Positions 25,445 through 35,118 are shown, counted from the first letter of the stretch. The stretch: DNA of 37,957 nucleotides from Phormidium sp. FACHB-1136 (GCF_014697375.1 NZ_JACJRS010000051.1:1-37957); one strand, 5' to 3'. The notes: generated by a model not told the origin, from the letters alone. Numbers and translations are program-made.

Positions 25445-28400
25445 ATGGCACCGCTAGAGCACCCGGAAGAGGCATTGCTGGAACAACCCATTTGGGTGCA
25501 GGATTTGCTGGCATGGCTGGAGACAATTCAGCCGCAAAACCTGACGGGAGAGGAATGGGTTAAGCGGGTGGAGGAGGTGCTGGCGGAGTTGCCGGGGCAG
25601 GGGCTACCGGAGGAGTTTTGGCCGAAGAAGGCGGTGGAAACTGAGGTAGAGAAAGCGGCGGATGAATCAGCGGCATCTGAGCCACCACCTCTGAGTGATG
25701 AGGACAGGGCGAGAATCCAGGCAGAACTCGATCGGCTACCAACTATTGAGTCTGGGTATGCCCGATCCAACGCACTGACGGCGGTCGCGGCCCAACTTCC
25801 TGCCAGTGAACCACAACTGCTCCAACAAGCTCTCGCTGCTGCCCAAACGATTCAGGATGAGCGATACCGATCGCGGGCATTAGAAGCCGTAGCGCGCCAA
25901 CTGCCTGCTAGTCAACCCCACCTGCTCCAACAAGCTCTCGCTGCTGCTCAAACCATTCAGGATGAGCAATACCGATCTTGGGCATTAGCAGCAGTAGCGT
26001 GCCACCTGCCCGCCAGTCAACCCCAACTGCTCCAACAAGCCCTAGAGGTGGCCCAAACCATTGCGAATGAGTATTACCGATTCCAAGCCCTGGCTGTGGT
26101 AGCGGCCCAACTCCCCACCAGTGACCCCCAACTGCTCCCACAATTTATTCAGATTGTCGCGGCTATAGAAACCCCAGAGCATCGCGTCACAGCCCTGCGC
26201 GATCCAGCCTTTCGCATCACCGCAGCCCTACTCCTCCATACACCCCAAACCTTACTCGCCACCCTATTAAGGGTCGTCCCCACAGGCCCAACCACCGCCG
26301 ACCGCGCCAGACTGCTCAGCGCCCTAGCGCCCAAACTCTCACCCGGCCTTTTCCCCAGAGCCTTGCAACTGGTTCACACCGAAATCTCCCATCCCGATTA
26401 CCGGGCAGAAATCCTCGCCAACCTCGCCCCCTACCTCCTCACCGAAGCCCTCGATATTGTCAAGCAGCATATCCCCGGCTACTCCTACCCCACCACCGCC
26501 CTCTGCGCCCTTATTCCTCACCTATCCCTCATCCAGATCCAAGCCGCCCTAGACATTGCCAGTGAGCGCATCCCCCAGCCGCCCCTCACCAGCAAAATTT
26601 TCCAAGCCGTGGCCACCCGACTCAGTAACGCCAGCCGTTCCCGGCTCACCCCCGAAGATCTGGCTCAGAAAAATCACCTAGTTCAATATCTGCTGCAACG
26701 CATCCAGCACAACAGTCACGACGAAAAAAGCATTGCCAACATCCTCACCGTCCTAGCCCCCAGTCTCAACGGCGACAGCCTAAACGCAGTCTTGGCCAAC
26801 ATTTTCCCCAAACTTCCCTCAGAGTTCTATCGAGCCCAAGTTCTGGCGGCCTTGGCCACAGCCCCCCAGTTCACCCCCCAACAACTCAACCCCTGTCGCG
26901 AAAAAGCGATGGAACTCAACCAGCCTTACCCCAAGGCCACCGCCCTCAGCGCCTTGATACCCCACTTCCCAGAGCTGCATCAAGACGTTACCCAGCTCCA
27001 AGCCGATGCACCCAACACCGTTCAGAAAATCGACCTAGCCCTCATTCTGGCCACCCGTCCCCACACCAATGACGCCGCCTATCTGAGCCTCCTCACCACC
27101 GACCAAACCAACACGTTGCGGCTCATTCGCGACCAATCCCGCGATCCAGACAAAGCCAACTCCCTCGTCAAACTGGCCCCCCATCTCCGCCAAGACCTGT
27201 TGCTAGAAGCCCAGAGTGTTGCCCAAGACATTCAAGATCGCTACCATCAAGCCCGATCCCTCCTGGCCTTGGCCACCCACTTTCCTGAGGTGCGAGACAA
27301 CGCCCTCACCCAAATTAACAGCCTGCAAGCCTCAGACCCCGTTCAACAGATTGAACTGCTCAGTCAATACACCATTACCGTTCCCGAGCAAATTCCCCCA
27401 CTCCTCAAAGCCATTGAAGCTTGGGCCAAGGAAAACCCCTTCAAAGAAGACCCCAAAGCACCCGATGCCAACACCTTTAAGCGTCGTCGCATCCTCATCG
27501 CCCTCAAGCCTCACCTGCCCCTGCGCCTAGGCCGAGAAATTGACCGAGAAACAGGCATTGGCAAAGCCTCTCAATCCCTTTGGAACCGTGCTCTCTTTCT
27601 CCTTCGCACCGGGTATCGCCAAGCCCTCAAAAGCGGCACCCTCCGCAACGATGCCACCCAAGACACCGACCTGCTCAACCTAAAGGAAGAAATCAACGCC
27701 CTCACCGAAATGCTGATGATGCGCGACCTAGACCCCCCTGTAGCTGTGGGCATTCTGGGCGGTTGGGGTGGGGGTAAATCCTACATCATGCACCTGATGC
27801 AAACCCACATGGTCAAGATTCGCAGCCAGGGCATAGACCCCATTGAAGCCTGGGGCTTAACAGAAGGGCGAAACACCCCAGATAATGATCGGGTGGGGCG
27901 CTTTGTTGGCCACATTTACCAAATCAAATTTGATGCCTGGACTTACGCCAAAGCCGATCTCTGGGCGAGTTTGATGCAAACCATTTTCTTTGAACTAGAT
28001 CGACAAATTAGCCTAGAAACGGCACTAAGAGAGATTGGTATCGACCCTCTCGATTCTAATAGCAGCGAAATCTGGCGTGTCCTCTATCAAACAAACGAAG
28101 ACGATTGCCAATATTTATTAGAAAAGACCTTAGGCAAAGAAAAACTCAGTGAACTAAAGGAAAAAAATAAGGAACAACAAGAGTCTTGGACAACGTTGCT
28201 CTGGGAACAGTATGGCATTGCTGAAACAGATGCTAGAAATCGCCTTGCCAAAGCCGAAGAACAACTCGATCAAATAACGCATCAATTAAAGAAATTAGAG
28301 CAGGAAAAGATAACACTCAACGAACGGATTGCTCCCGACAAAGAACCAGGAAACTGGTTTACAGGTGTTCTCATAGAAACCAGCAGTATTTCAGGCTTTT

Positions 28401-29998
28401 TATTCAGCAAATACTTTGGCGCAGAGATTGCACGTGGCTTACAAACAGAGATTGAGAATAGATTGAAATCAACGGATGTTGATAGCTCTGATCTCAACAA
28501 GATAAACCTTTTCATTAACCAAACATTCAGTGAAATTCTCGATGAAGATCAAATCATCCTTCCTAATGGCGATAAAAAGTATTCCCTATCTTGGTTTGCT
28601 CTACGGAAATGGGCAAACAAGAATCGGCAATTGATCATTACAGTTTTAATTTTGCTCGGTTGTGCGATTCTTGGCCCACTTATTGTTCATTGGATCAATC
28701 CAAAAAATACCATTGCACAACTGTCATGGCTGATTACACCCCTAATTCCCGCTATTAGTTTGATTCAAAATCTCTTTAAATCACACTAGAAATGGCTTGC
28801 CCAAGCACAACGGTCAATTCAAGACTATCAAGTAACGTTACAAGAGCGGGCAGAAAATAAATTTCATGATCTCATTTCTGAAAATCAGGCCATTGAATTG
28901 CGGAAGCTAGATGGTGACATCAATAAGTTGCATAACCAACAAAAAAAATTAGAGCAAGAAATTACCCAGGCTCAAAACGATCTGCCCCCAGATCAATTTG
29001 CTTCGCTGGCAAGTTTTGTGAATGCTACGGTCAAAGGCGAAAGGTATGACCGGGAGTTAGGGATGATGCACAAAGTCAAAATAGACCTCAGCAAGTTGAG
29101 TCAAGCGCTCCTACCACCTCCTCACGATAGTGAAGAGTATAAAAATAAGCTCAATAAAATCCGAGACGTCTTTCCCCGTGGACCTGCCCGTGTGGTGCTG
29201 TTCATCGATGACCTCGACCGCTGTCCCCCCGATACAGTGGTTGACGTTCTCGAAGCGGTTCAACTCCTGGTCAAAAATCCTCTCTTCATTGCTGTCCTCG
29301 CCATCGACGAACGATATATCAACCGTGCCCTAGCCAAACACTACCAAGGCGTTCTTTCCCTTCAAGGTCGCCCCTCCGCCGCCGACTATCTAGAAAAAAT
29401 CATCCAAATTCCCTATCGCATCCGCCCCATTGATGAAACCGCTCTCCGCAACTATCTTCGCGCTCAGGTCGTGATTCAAGACAGCGAAACCAGCGGCACG
29501 AAGTTCAATGAATTTTCTCCCAAAGAATTCAACCTGCTGATTCAATGCTGCCAGGAATCGGAACTCTCTCCCCGCAGCCTCAAACGACTCACCAATGTCT
29601 ACAAGCTCTATAAAGTCCTCAGCCGCACCCGTGGGCACCGCCCTACCCGCCGCGAACAAAAGGCCATCCTTGCCCTGCTTGCCTTTTCCAGTCGATACCC
29701 CGATTTAATGCGCGACATCATCGAAGAGATCGGCTCTCACTACGAAGAAGGTCGGCATCTCCTAGGACAAAACGGCAAAACTGAAACCCTAACCAAGGTT
29801 ATTAATACCTATTTGGATAAATATGAAAGACTTAATCCAACCAGTGTGCTGATTCAAGACACCAAAAAGCTGAGACATGACGTCACAAAACTAGTCGATG
29901 ACGATCTTGAACTCAAGGAGATTCGTCAGATATTTGATTTTGTCCGCTCCTTCTCCTTTGTGGGAGATATTGGTACAGACTACACTGTGAGCCATTAG
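25445..29998 (+). pseudogene. Second repeat-containing KAP-family NTPase (KAP2), interrupted by one in-frame TAG
   Basis: The frame runs 1518 codons from ATG 25445 to TAG 29996-29998 but has a single TAG at codon 1115 (28787-28789). The first part has about four 36-residue helical repeats (about 98-250, LPASQPQLLQQALAAAQTIQDEQYRS type), looser helical repeats and Walker A GGWGGGKSY (K778). The part after the stop has a coiled coil and Walker B VVLFIDDLDRC (D1255, D1256). The stop falls just after the second TM helix: FKSH-stop-KWLAQAQ aligns with RSAQKWHDQAR of KAP1, so a Gln codon CAG became TAG. Both halves stay in frame with no other stop, so the change is recent, or a sequencing error, or suppressed. 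The second half could restart at TTG 28898. Without readthrough the ATPase is split and probably inactive. Confidence 0.85.
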
Positions 29999-30029
29999 AC
30001 GATATTTGAAAACACGGAGGGGGTATCAA

Positions 30030-30070
30030 TGCCCTAAAGTAGCGAAGCTGCGATTTGGGGTAATTTAGTT
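30030..30070 (+). repeat. Left inverted repeat of the second MITE-like element
   Basis: It begins TGCCCTAAAGTAGCGAAGC and ends GGTAATTTAGTT. It pairs with 30441-30481. Confidence 0.75.
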
Positions 30071-30440
30071 CCTATGAACTATGCCCGCCTTTCTAGAGCC
30101 GAATTACTATTTCATAGTCTTGAGTTGAGTCTCAGGGTCAGACAAGTGATTGGCCTAAATTCGGCCTGAATTGAGGTGTTGTAGTACAGTTGAAACGTCC
30201 TGCCTTGGTGAGACTCATCAGCTCGACCCCGACTAGGAGATCGTGGTCGTATTCACTGTGGGACAAGGCATTTCAGCGTTTCTCTGGCAGCGGAATAGTT
30301 GCTGTGCCGCGCAGCTACTCTCGTTGTTGATCTAGGCCGATATTCACCCTGCTGCCTGTGGATCTCAATCCAGACGTTCCCCAAAATCGAGGCGGCAGAC
30401 CTCATGCCATGAGAAATTCCTGCATATATCAGTACAAAAT

Positions 30441-30481
30441 AACTAAATTATCCCAAACCGCAGCTTCGTTACTTTGTGGCG
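30441..30481 (-). repeat. Right inverted repeat of the second MITE-like element
   Basis: Read on the minus strand it begins CGCCACAAAGTAACGAAGC and ends GATAATTTAGTT, with about six differences from the left copy. Confidence 0.75.
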
Positions 30482-30552
30482 TTATAGAATTTGAGTCCGT
30501 CAGCGATGGGCTTGAACCCTACTGACCGTTCTCAAGAGGCCTTGCCCCACCA

Positions 30553-31614
30553 ATGGCTGATCCCCCCTCCCTGTTTCCCGACGATGATCGCTACTCCGCT
30601 CTTCTCAACGACTTGAAGCAGCGCATCCGGACGGCTCAGGTGCGGGCGGCGTTGGCGGTGAATCGAGAGCTGGTGTTGCTTTACTGGCAGATCGGGCGAG
30701 AGATTTTGCAGCGGCAGCAGGCGGAGGGCTGGGGCGGCAAGGTGATCCATCGGTTGGCCCAGGATTTGAAACGAGAGTTTCCTGATGTCAAGGGATTCTC
30801 ACGCTCTAACCTCATGTATATGAGGGCGTTTGCGGAGGCGTGGCCCGATGATGCAATTGTCCAGCAAGCTGCTGGACAAATTCCCTGGTTCCACAACTGC
30901 ACCCTGCTGGACAAGGTCAAAGACCCCGAGGCACGGCGCTGGTACATTCAGCAGACCATCGAAAACGGATGGAGCCGTAATGTGTTGGTGATGCAGATTG
31001 AGAGTGGTCTGTATGATCGCCAGGGTGGGGCCGTCACCAACTTTGCCCGTGCCCTCCCTACACCACAGTCCGACCTGGCCCAGCAGCTCATCAAAGACCC
31101 CTACAATTTCGACTTCCTCACCATCAGAAAAGACGCCCGCGAGAGCGAGCTAGAGAATGCGCTGACCTACCAGATCCGTAACTTCTTGTTGGAGTTGGGC
31201 ATGGGCTTCTCGTTTTTGGGTAGCCAATATCCCATTGAGGTTAGCGGCAAAGAGTACCGTCTTGACCTGCTGTTTTACCACGTTCATCTGCATTGCTATG
31301 TGGTGATTGACCTGAAGATGGGCGAATTTGAGCCACAGCACTCGGGTCAGATGAGCTTTTACGTGGCAGCGGTGGACAACCTGCTGCGCACGGACCGCGA
31401 CGACCCGACCATCGGCATCATTCTCTGCAAGAGCAAAGACCGCACAACGGTGGAGTATGCGCTGCAAGGGAGCCAGCAGCCCATTGGGGTGTCAAGCTAC
31501 AAGCTGCGGGATAACTTGCCGGAGTCCCTGAAGCAGCAGCTCCCCACGTCGGAGCAGTTGGAGATGGGTCTGGAGACGGCGGTGCAGAAGCTGGAGCGTC
31601 AGGAAGAGGAATGA
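30553..31614 (+). CDS. yhcG: YhcG-family (DUF1016) PDDEXK nuclease
   Basis: A 353-residue protein, the usual length for YhcG. The N-terminal helical DUF1016 domain (about 15-180) contains VNRELVLLYWQIGREI and GFSRSNLMYMRAFAEAWP. The C-terminal PDDEXK-type domain (about 190-340) has FLGSQYPIEV, then RLDLLFYH (D238) and VVIDLKMGEFEP (D253, K255), where Asp replaces the usual Glu of ExK, as is common in this family, and PQHSGQM. Members are probable DNA nucleases often found beside restriction-modification and mobile elements. No modification or restriction partner is visible here, so it looks like an orphan cargo gene. It begins about 70 bp after the MITE-like element and converges with the ImmA-type gene. 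Confidence 0.92.
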   Translation: MADPPSLFPDDDRYSALLNDLKQRIRTAQVRAALAVNRELVLLYWQIGREILQRQQAEGWGGKVIHRLAQDLKREFPDVKGFSRSNLMYMRAFAEAWPDDAIVQQAAGQIPWFHNCTLLDKVKDPEARRWYIQQTIENGWSRNVLVMQIESGLYDRQGGAVTNFARALPTPQSDLAQQLIKDPYNFDFLTIRKDARESELENALTYQIRNFLLELGMGFSFLGSQYPIEVSGKEYRLDLLFYHVHLHCYVVIDLKMGEFEPQHSGQMSFYVAAVDNLLRTDRDDPTIGIILCKSKDRTTVEYALQGSQQPIGVSSYKLRDNLPESLKQQLPTSEQLEMGLETAVQKLERQEEE

Positions 31615-31852
31615 GGATACGTGGCATTGCCTCAAATACTGACCTAAGCACCCACTCAAAGATTCGTTTTAGCAACGGAAAAATTTTGGTCGATGTTTCA
31701 GATCTGTAATGGGGAAACTACTAGACCATCGTAAATGGGACAGTTCGTCCTATGGACGTGCTAACGACCAGAACTTGTCTTCTGCTATAACCAAGCCTTC
31801 CCACGTTTGTAGAGGGGTAAGTCTACCCAATGATACCCCGCCCGTCTCTAGG

Positions 31853-32410
31853 CTAGGCTCGCTGGCGAGCCAATCGCTTCCGCGCCCCCGTAACATTAAG
31901 CCGCATTCGGATGACATCTTCGGTTACACGGTAAAGCTCGCTGGCCTGTGCCACGCTCATGCTCCTCCTGACGATGTGGAGAGCAGCTTCTACCGAAATT
32001 AAGAGAGCTGGGCCAAGCCAATTGGCTTCTTCTTCTATTTCCTGGTTGAAGTTGCGGCAGCCATGTTCACCAAATGGCTCAGTGGGTGGATGTCGCAAAA
32101 TCCCATGGCTCAATTCATGGATGATGTTGGATGCTTGCCGCTGTGGAGTATGGGCATCATTGTGGACAATTAAACGGCGATGCCCACGGAACACCGTGAC
32201 GGCAGAGAAACATCTGGGTTCTACCTGAGTCAGGTAAAGAGTTTCGTCCGGGCATACATCTCTGAATTCTGAAAGAGGAACGACGGGGATTGCTAAGTGT
32301 TCAGCAAGCTGCCAAGGGCATAGAGGCGCATAGGCTTTTAACCCCATTTCTGATCGAACATCTCTGGAATAGTCGTCAGAGTCCTTCTTAAATCCACGGC
32401 GCAACGTCAT
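31853..32410 (-). CDS. ImmA/IrrE-family metallopeptidase
   Basis: A 185-residue zinc protease. NIIHELSHGILRHP contains HExxH (H98, E99, H102), and EIEEEANWLGPALL about 25 residues later supplies the third ligand Glu and the AN motif of the family. In ImmA/ImmR-type switches this protease cleaves the partner XRE repressor after a signal and so derepresses a mobile or defence operon. Here it lies 2 nt downstream of an XRE regulator gene on the same strand, and both face away from the ubiquitin-like operon. The N-terminus (PWQLAEHLAIPVVPL) is the usual ImmA lead-in. That its substrate is the neighbouring XRE protein is inference. Confidence 0.93.
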   Translation of the reverse strand: MTLRRGFKKDSDDYSRDVRSEMGLKAYAPLCPWQLAEHLAIPVVPLSEFRDVCPDETLYLTQVEPRCFSAVTVFRGHRRLIVHNDAHTPQRQASNIIHELSHGILRHPPTEPFGEHGCRNFNQEIEEEANWLGPALLISVEAALHIVRRSMSVAQASELYRVTEDVIRMRLNVTGARKRLARQRA

Positions 32411-32412
32411 CT

Positions 32413-32769
32413 CTAATCATCCTTACGCAGTTTTTCATAGGCCACTTTGACGATCGCCTCAATGGCAGCGGATGCCTCAGAGGTGAGGTGGCGATCAGCT
32501 CGTAGGTAGGCAGTAATTTGAGCAAGCGGATCCGACTCTATCTGAGTCTCTTGATCCCCCTTCACAAACATTTCGGCCTTTAGACCTGACCAATTTAGCA
32601 AAGCAGCAAGGCTATCAACATCGGGTCTTTTACCCTGCGCCATGCGAGTCAGCGTGGATGCGCTCACCCCAGATTCTACGGCGACTTGCTTCCACGTCAG
32701 CTTCTTAGACTGCCGCTGGCTGTCTAACGCTGCATAGAACGCCTCTGCATTGAACTCGACTTTTCCCAT
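32413..32769 (-). CDS. XRE-family helix-turn-helix regulator
   Basis: A 118-residue protein with an N-terminal HTH domain (about 12-65): LTWKQVAVESGVSASTLTRMAQGKRPDVDSLA, a standard XRE fold with recognition helix SASTLTRMA. The C-terminal ~45 residues (AITAYLRADRHLTSEASAAIEAIVKVAYEKL) are helical and probably dimerise or contact the ImmA-type protease. It is first in the two-gene operon with that protease, and divergent from the multiubiquitin gene across 106 bp that contains a 15-bp repeated motif. It is the likely regulator of both transcripts. Confidence 0.92.
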   Translation of the reverse strand: MGKVEFNAEAFYAALDSQRQSKKLTWKQVAVESGVSASTLTRMAQGKRPDVDSLAALLNWSGLKAEMFVKGDQETQIESDPLAQITAYLRADRHLTSEASAAIEAIVKVAYEKLRKDD

Positions 32770-32875
32770 CTCCCCTCCGGTTGCTTACTTGCAATTCTAC
32801 GTCACATGTGCAATAACATAAACAGAATTGCATTCTCGCAATTAAACGTCACTCTCGCAATGCGGAGATTTAGAT
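32770..32875. promoter_or_regulatory. Divergent promoter/operator between XRE gene and ubiquitin-like operon
   Basis: The 106-bp gap contains two direct copies of GCAATTnnACGTCAC, at 32791-32805 and 32838-32852, 47 bp apart, with shorter TCGCAAT and TGCAAT copies between and after. The spacing is close to four and a half helical turns. These are good candidates for operators of the XRE protein. GGAG at 32864-32867 is the ribosome site of the multiubiquitin gene. Confidence 0.55.
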
Positions 32876-33331
32876 ATGGTTACGTCGCAGAATTACCGAG
32901 TCACCATTGATCAGACGCCTTATTCGGTCAATGATCCTGTCATCACGGGGCTTCAGCTCCTGGAGGTGGCGAAAAAGCGTCCAGCAGACGAATACCTCAT
33001 CTTCTACCTGCTTCCTGATGGGCAGCTTGAAGAAATTCGTTTGGATGAAACCGTCGATCTTAGGCAGGGCGGGATTGAGCGCTTCATCACCTGGCGCAGC
33101 GATCGCTCATTTCGATTTGTCATTGATGGTCGCCGCTTCGAGTGGGGAGCGCCGCTCATTACCGGGCTAAAGCTCAAACAGCTTGCTGGAGTTGACCCCC
33201 AATTCTACGGAGTCTGGCTAGAGGTGCGGGGAGGAGAAGACCGCCCTATCGAAAATACCGAAACGGTTGATCTTCAAGCTCTTGGGGTTGAGCGCTTCTT
33301 CACCGGCAAGAAAACCACAACGGAGGGTTAG
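32876..33331 (+). CDS. Multiubiquitin domain protein (two tandem ubiquitin-like folds)
   Basis: A 151-residue protein made of two beta-grasp repeats. Repeat 1 (about 7-73) contains YRVTIDQTPYSVNDPVITGLQLL and ETVDLRQGGIERFITW. Repeat 2 (about 78-143) contains FRFVIDGRRFEWGAPLITGLKL and ETVDLQALGVERFFTG. This matches the Multiubiquitin family, the modifier of bacterial ubiquitin-like conjugation operons. It ends TTTEG, with one terminal Gly and not GlyGly, so E1 could act directly on that end. It is the first gene of an operon with E2-like, JAB-E1 and DUF6527 genes; the next starts 3 nt after its stop. The HIP1 octamer lies inside it. Confidence 0.92.
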   Translation: MVTSQNYRVTIDQTPYSVNDPVITGLQLLEVAKKRPADEYLIFYLLPDGQLEEIRLDETVDLRQGGIERFITWRSDRSFRFVIDGRRFEWGAPLITGLKLKQLAGVDPQFYGVWLEVRGGEDRPIENTETVDLQALGVERFFTGKKTTTEG

Positions 33332-33334
33332 GTC

Positions 33335-33715
33335 ATGAGTTTCTTACCTTCCAGCGATCGAGAATACCTACAGAGCAAGGGCTTCACCTTTCACGAAGTT
33401 GTGGATGGCCGTAACAAGGGAGTGGTTTTCCCTGCCTTCAAGCTGCCACCCAATAAATACGACGTCCTCCAAGCCGACATGCTCATCTTGCTGCCGTCAG
33501 GCTACCCAGATGTCCCGCCCGATATGTTCTACCTACAACCCTGGGCAAAACTCACTGCCCATAGCCGCTACCCAAAAGCCGCTGACCACGCTTTTAACTT
33601 CAATGGATTGTCTTGGCAGCGCTGGTCACGCCACAACAACGAGTGGCGACGCGGGGTTGATGGTATCTGGACAATGCTCAAGCGCGTGGAACATGCCCTG
33701 GAGGTGGCCGCATGA
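33335..33715 (+). CDS. E2-like conjugation protein (Prok-E2_E type), cysteine-free
   Basis: A 126-residue protein with the UBC-like core of bacterial E2-family proteins: ADMLILLPSGYPDVPPDMFYLQP corresponds to strands 2-4 and the YPxxPP turn of E2 enzymes, and NGLSWQRWSRHNNEWRRGVDGIWTML is the conserved Trp/His segment and C-terminal helix of the Prok-E2_E family. The protein contains no cysteine at all, so it cannot carry a normal thioester. Conserved His or Ser in the SWQRWSRHNN block could replace it. GGAGG precedes the ATG, and its stop overlaps the next start as ATGA, so it is coupled to the JAB-E1 gene. It probably receives the multiubiquitin protein from that E1. Confidence 0.9.
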   Translation: MSFLPSSDREYLQSKGFTFHEVVDGRNKGVVFPAFKLPPNKYDVLQADMLILLPSGYPDVPPDMFYLQPWAKLTAHSRYPKAADHAFNFNGLSWQRWSRHNNEWRRGVDGIWTMLKRVEHALEVAA

Positions 33716-35118
33716 TCAGCGTCGTCTTACAGGAACGCCACTTTCGTGAGCTAAACGACAGGCTCCTTCAATTCGATGGTCGAGAGCGAGCCGCCTACCT
33801 GCTTTGCGGCAAAGCGTACATCGAGTCTGATCCATGGACGAATCTTCCTCGCTGGAAATACCTGTCCTTCGAGGTTTTGCCTGTCCCTGATGAAGACATT
33901 ATTTCCCATTCGTCCCAGCACATCACCTGGAAGACAGATTCCTTTGTTCAGGCTCTAAAACAGGCTCAAGACAAAGGGCTGACAGTCGCGCTTGTCCATA
34001 GTCATCCTGGCGGCTTCGCGGCGTTTTCTGATCAGGACGACAGCAATGAACCGGATTTGGTACAGCTTGCCCATAATCGAAACGGAGATACGACAAGGTT
34101 ATTAAGTCTCGTTTTGACTTCAAGCGGAAACTTGATTGGACGATGCTGGCTAAATCCCCAAGAGCACCAACCGCTTCATCTCATTTCCTCGGTCGGAAAT
34201 CGGATCCAGCTTAATTATCCAGGTCGTGGTGAAGGCGAGTCCCCTGCCGTGTTTCATCGACAATCCCTTGCCTTTGGTCAAGCCCTGACTCAAGACCTGT
34301 CTATGTTGCGGGTAGGTGTGGTGGGTTGTGGCGGAACAGGCAGCGCTGTAGCCATGCTGCTACCAAAGCTAGGCATTCGACAAATCGCTCTGTTTGACAA
34401 GGATGGCGTCGAGGAAAGCAACCTAAACCGGCTCCATGGTGCGACATGGGATGATGCCCAAGAGCAGCGGCCCAAAGTCGAGGTAGTGGCGCGATCATTA
34501 ACTGTCCTGGGCATCGGTGTGGAAGTGAGAAGCTATCAATCCTGGATAGGCGATCCACAATGCCGAGACGCTCTGAAAGCCTGTGATGTGGTGTTTAGCT
34601 GCACCGATGATCATGCTGGTCGCTTGATGCTGAATCGCTTTGCCTACTTTTACCTCACTCCGGTTTTTGATGTGGGTCTAGCGATCGAGGTCTCTTCTTC
34701 AGATCCTCCAGAGATAAAAGCCTTAGATGGCAGAGTCACAACGCTTCTACCGGGCCATCCCTGCTTACTGTGCCGCGAAATTATCGATCCGGTTACCGCC
34801 CGTGATGAGACCTTAAAACGAGAGCAACCCGACGAATACGAGCGGAGAAAGCTCGAAGCTTATGTCATAGGAGAAGGTAATCCAAGTCCCGCCGTAGTAC
34901 TGTTTACAACAGATGTAGCGATCATGGCCCTTGAAGAACTCGTTCACCGGGTTCAAGGATTTCGTGGAGCTGATGGAGCCATCGCCCAACGATGTAGAAG
35001 GTACCACCTCGTCGAAGATCGGAGGCAAGGCGCTCGTATTGATGAGCATTGTCCGATATGTGCCCAAAGTGAGTGCTGGGGGCAGGGAGATGTTGAGCCT
35101 TTTCTTAATCAGGTGTAG
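33712..35118 (+). CDS. JAB (JAMM) peptidase-E1 (ThiF/UBA) fusion protein
   Basis: A 468-residue fusion. The N-terminal JAB domain (about 1-160) has LVHSHPGGFAAFSDQDD, giving HxHP...SxxD with H96, H98, S106 and D109, a zinc isopeptidase that can process or remove the modifier. The E1 domain (about 185-440) has VGVVGCGGTGSAV (G205-G210) for ATP binding and FDKDGVEESNLNR, as in ThiF/MoeB. C351-C354 (PCLLC) and C447-C450 (CPIC) form the zinc site. Between them, the crossover loop EAYVIGEGNPSPAVV has no Cys where E1 enzymes usually carry the thioester residue. Together with the Cys-free E2-like protein this suggests direct transfer of the adenylate or an ester-type intermediate. It is coupled by ATGA to the E2-like gene. 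Confidence 0.93.
   Translation: MISVVLQERHFRELNDRLLQFDGRERAAYLLCGKAYIESDPWTNLPRWKYLSFEVLPVPDEDIISHSSQHITWKTDSFVQALKQAQDKGLTVALVHSHPGGFAAFSDQDDSNEPDLVQLAHNRNGDTTRLLSLVLTSSGNLIGRCWLNPQEHQPLHLISSVGNRIQLNYPGRGEGESPAVFHRQSLAFGQALTQDLSMLRVGVVGCGGTGSAVAMLLPKLGIRQIALFDKDGVEESNLNRLHGATWDDAQEQRPKVEVVARSLTVLGIGVEVRSYQSWIGDPQCRDALKACDVVFSCTDDHAGRLMLNRFAYFYLTPVFDVGLAIEVSSSDPPEIKALDGRVTTLLPGHPCLLCREIIDPVTARDETLKREQPDEYERRKLEAYVIGEGNPSPAVVLFTTDVAIMALEELVHRVQGFRGADGAIAQRCRRYHLVEDRRQGARIDEHCPICAQSECWGQGDVEPFLNQV

Larger units (their letters stand above)
30030..30481. mobile_element. MITE-like element bounded by 41-bp imperfect inverted repeats
   Basis: The segments 30030-30070 and 30441-30481 are inverted copies agreeing at about 35 of 41 positions, with the core AAAGTA(G/A)CGAAGCTGCG(A/G)TTTGGG(G/A)TAATTTAGTT. 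The 370 bp between them has no gene I recognise. The length and layout suggest a miniature inverted-repeat element whose parent IS family I cannot name. A TA lies near both ends (TATCAA left, TTATAG right), but no clean target duplication can be drawn. It fills most of the gap 29999-30552 between KAP2 and the yhcG-like gene; the remaining bases show nothing else. Confidence 0.6.

Noticed and set aside
31856-31871. Hairpin GGCTCGC-TG-GCGAGCC as a terminator.
   Set aside because: It lies in the last codons of the ImmA-type gene and has a 2-base loop and no T-run on either side.
31709-32002. Plus-strand 97-codon frame between yhcG-like and ImmA-type genes.
   Set aside because: It overlaps the 3' end of the ImmA-type gene on the opposite strand and has no domain or ribosome site.
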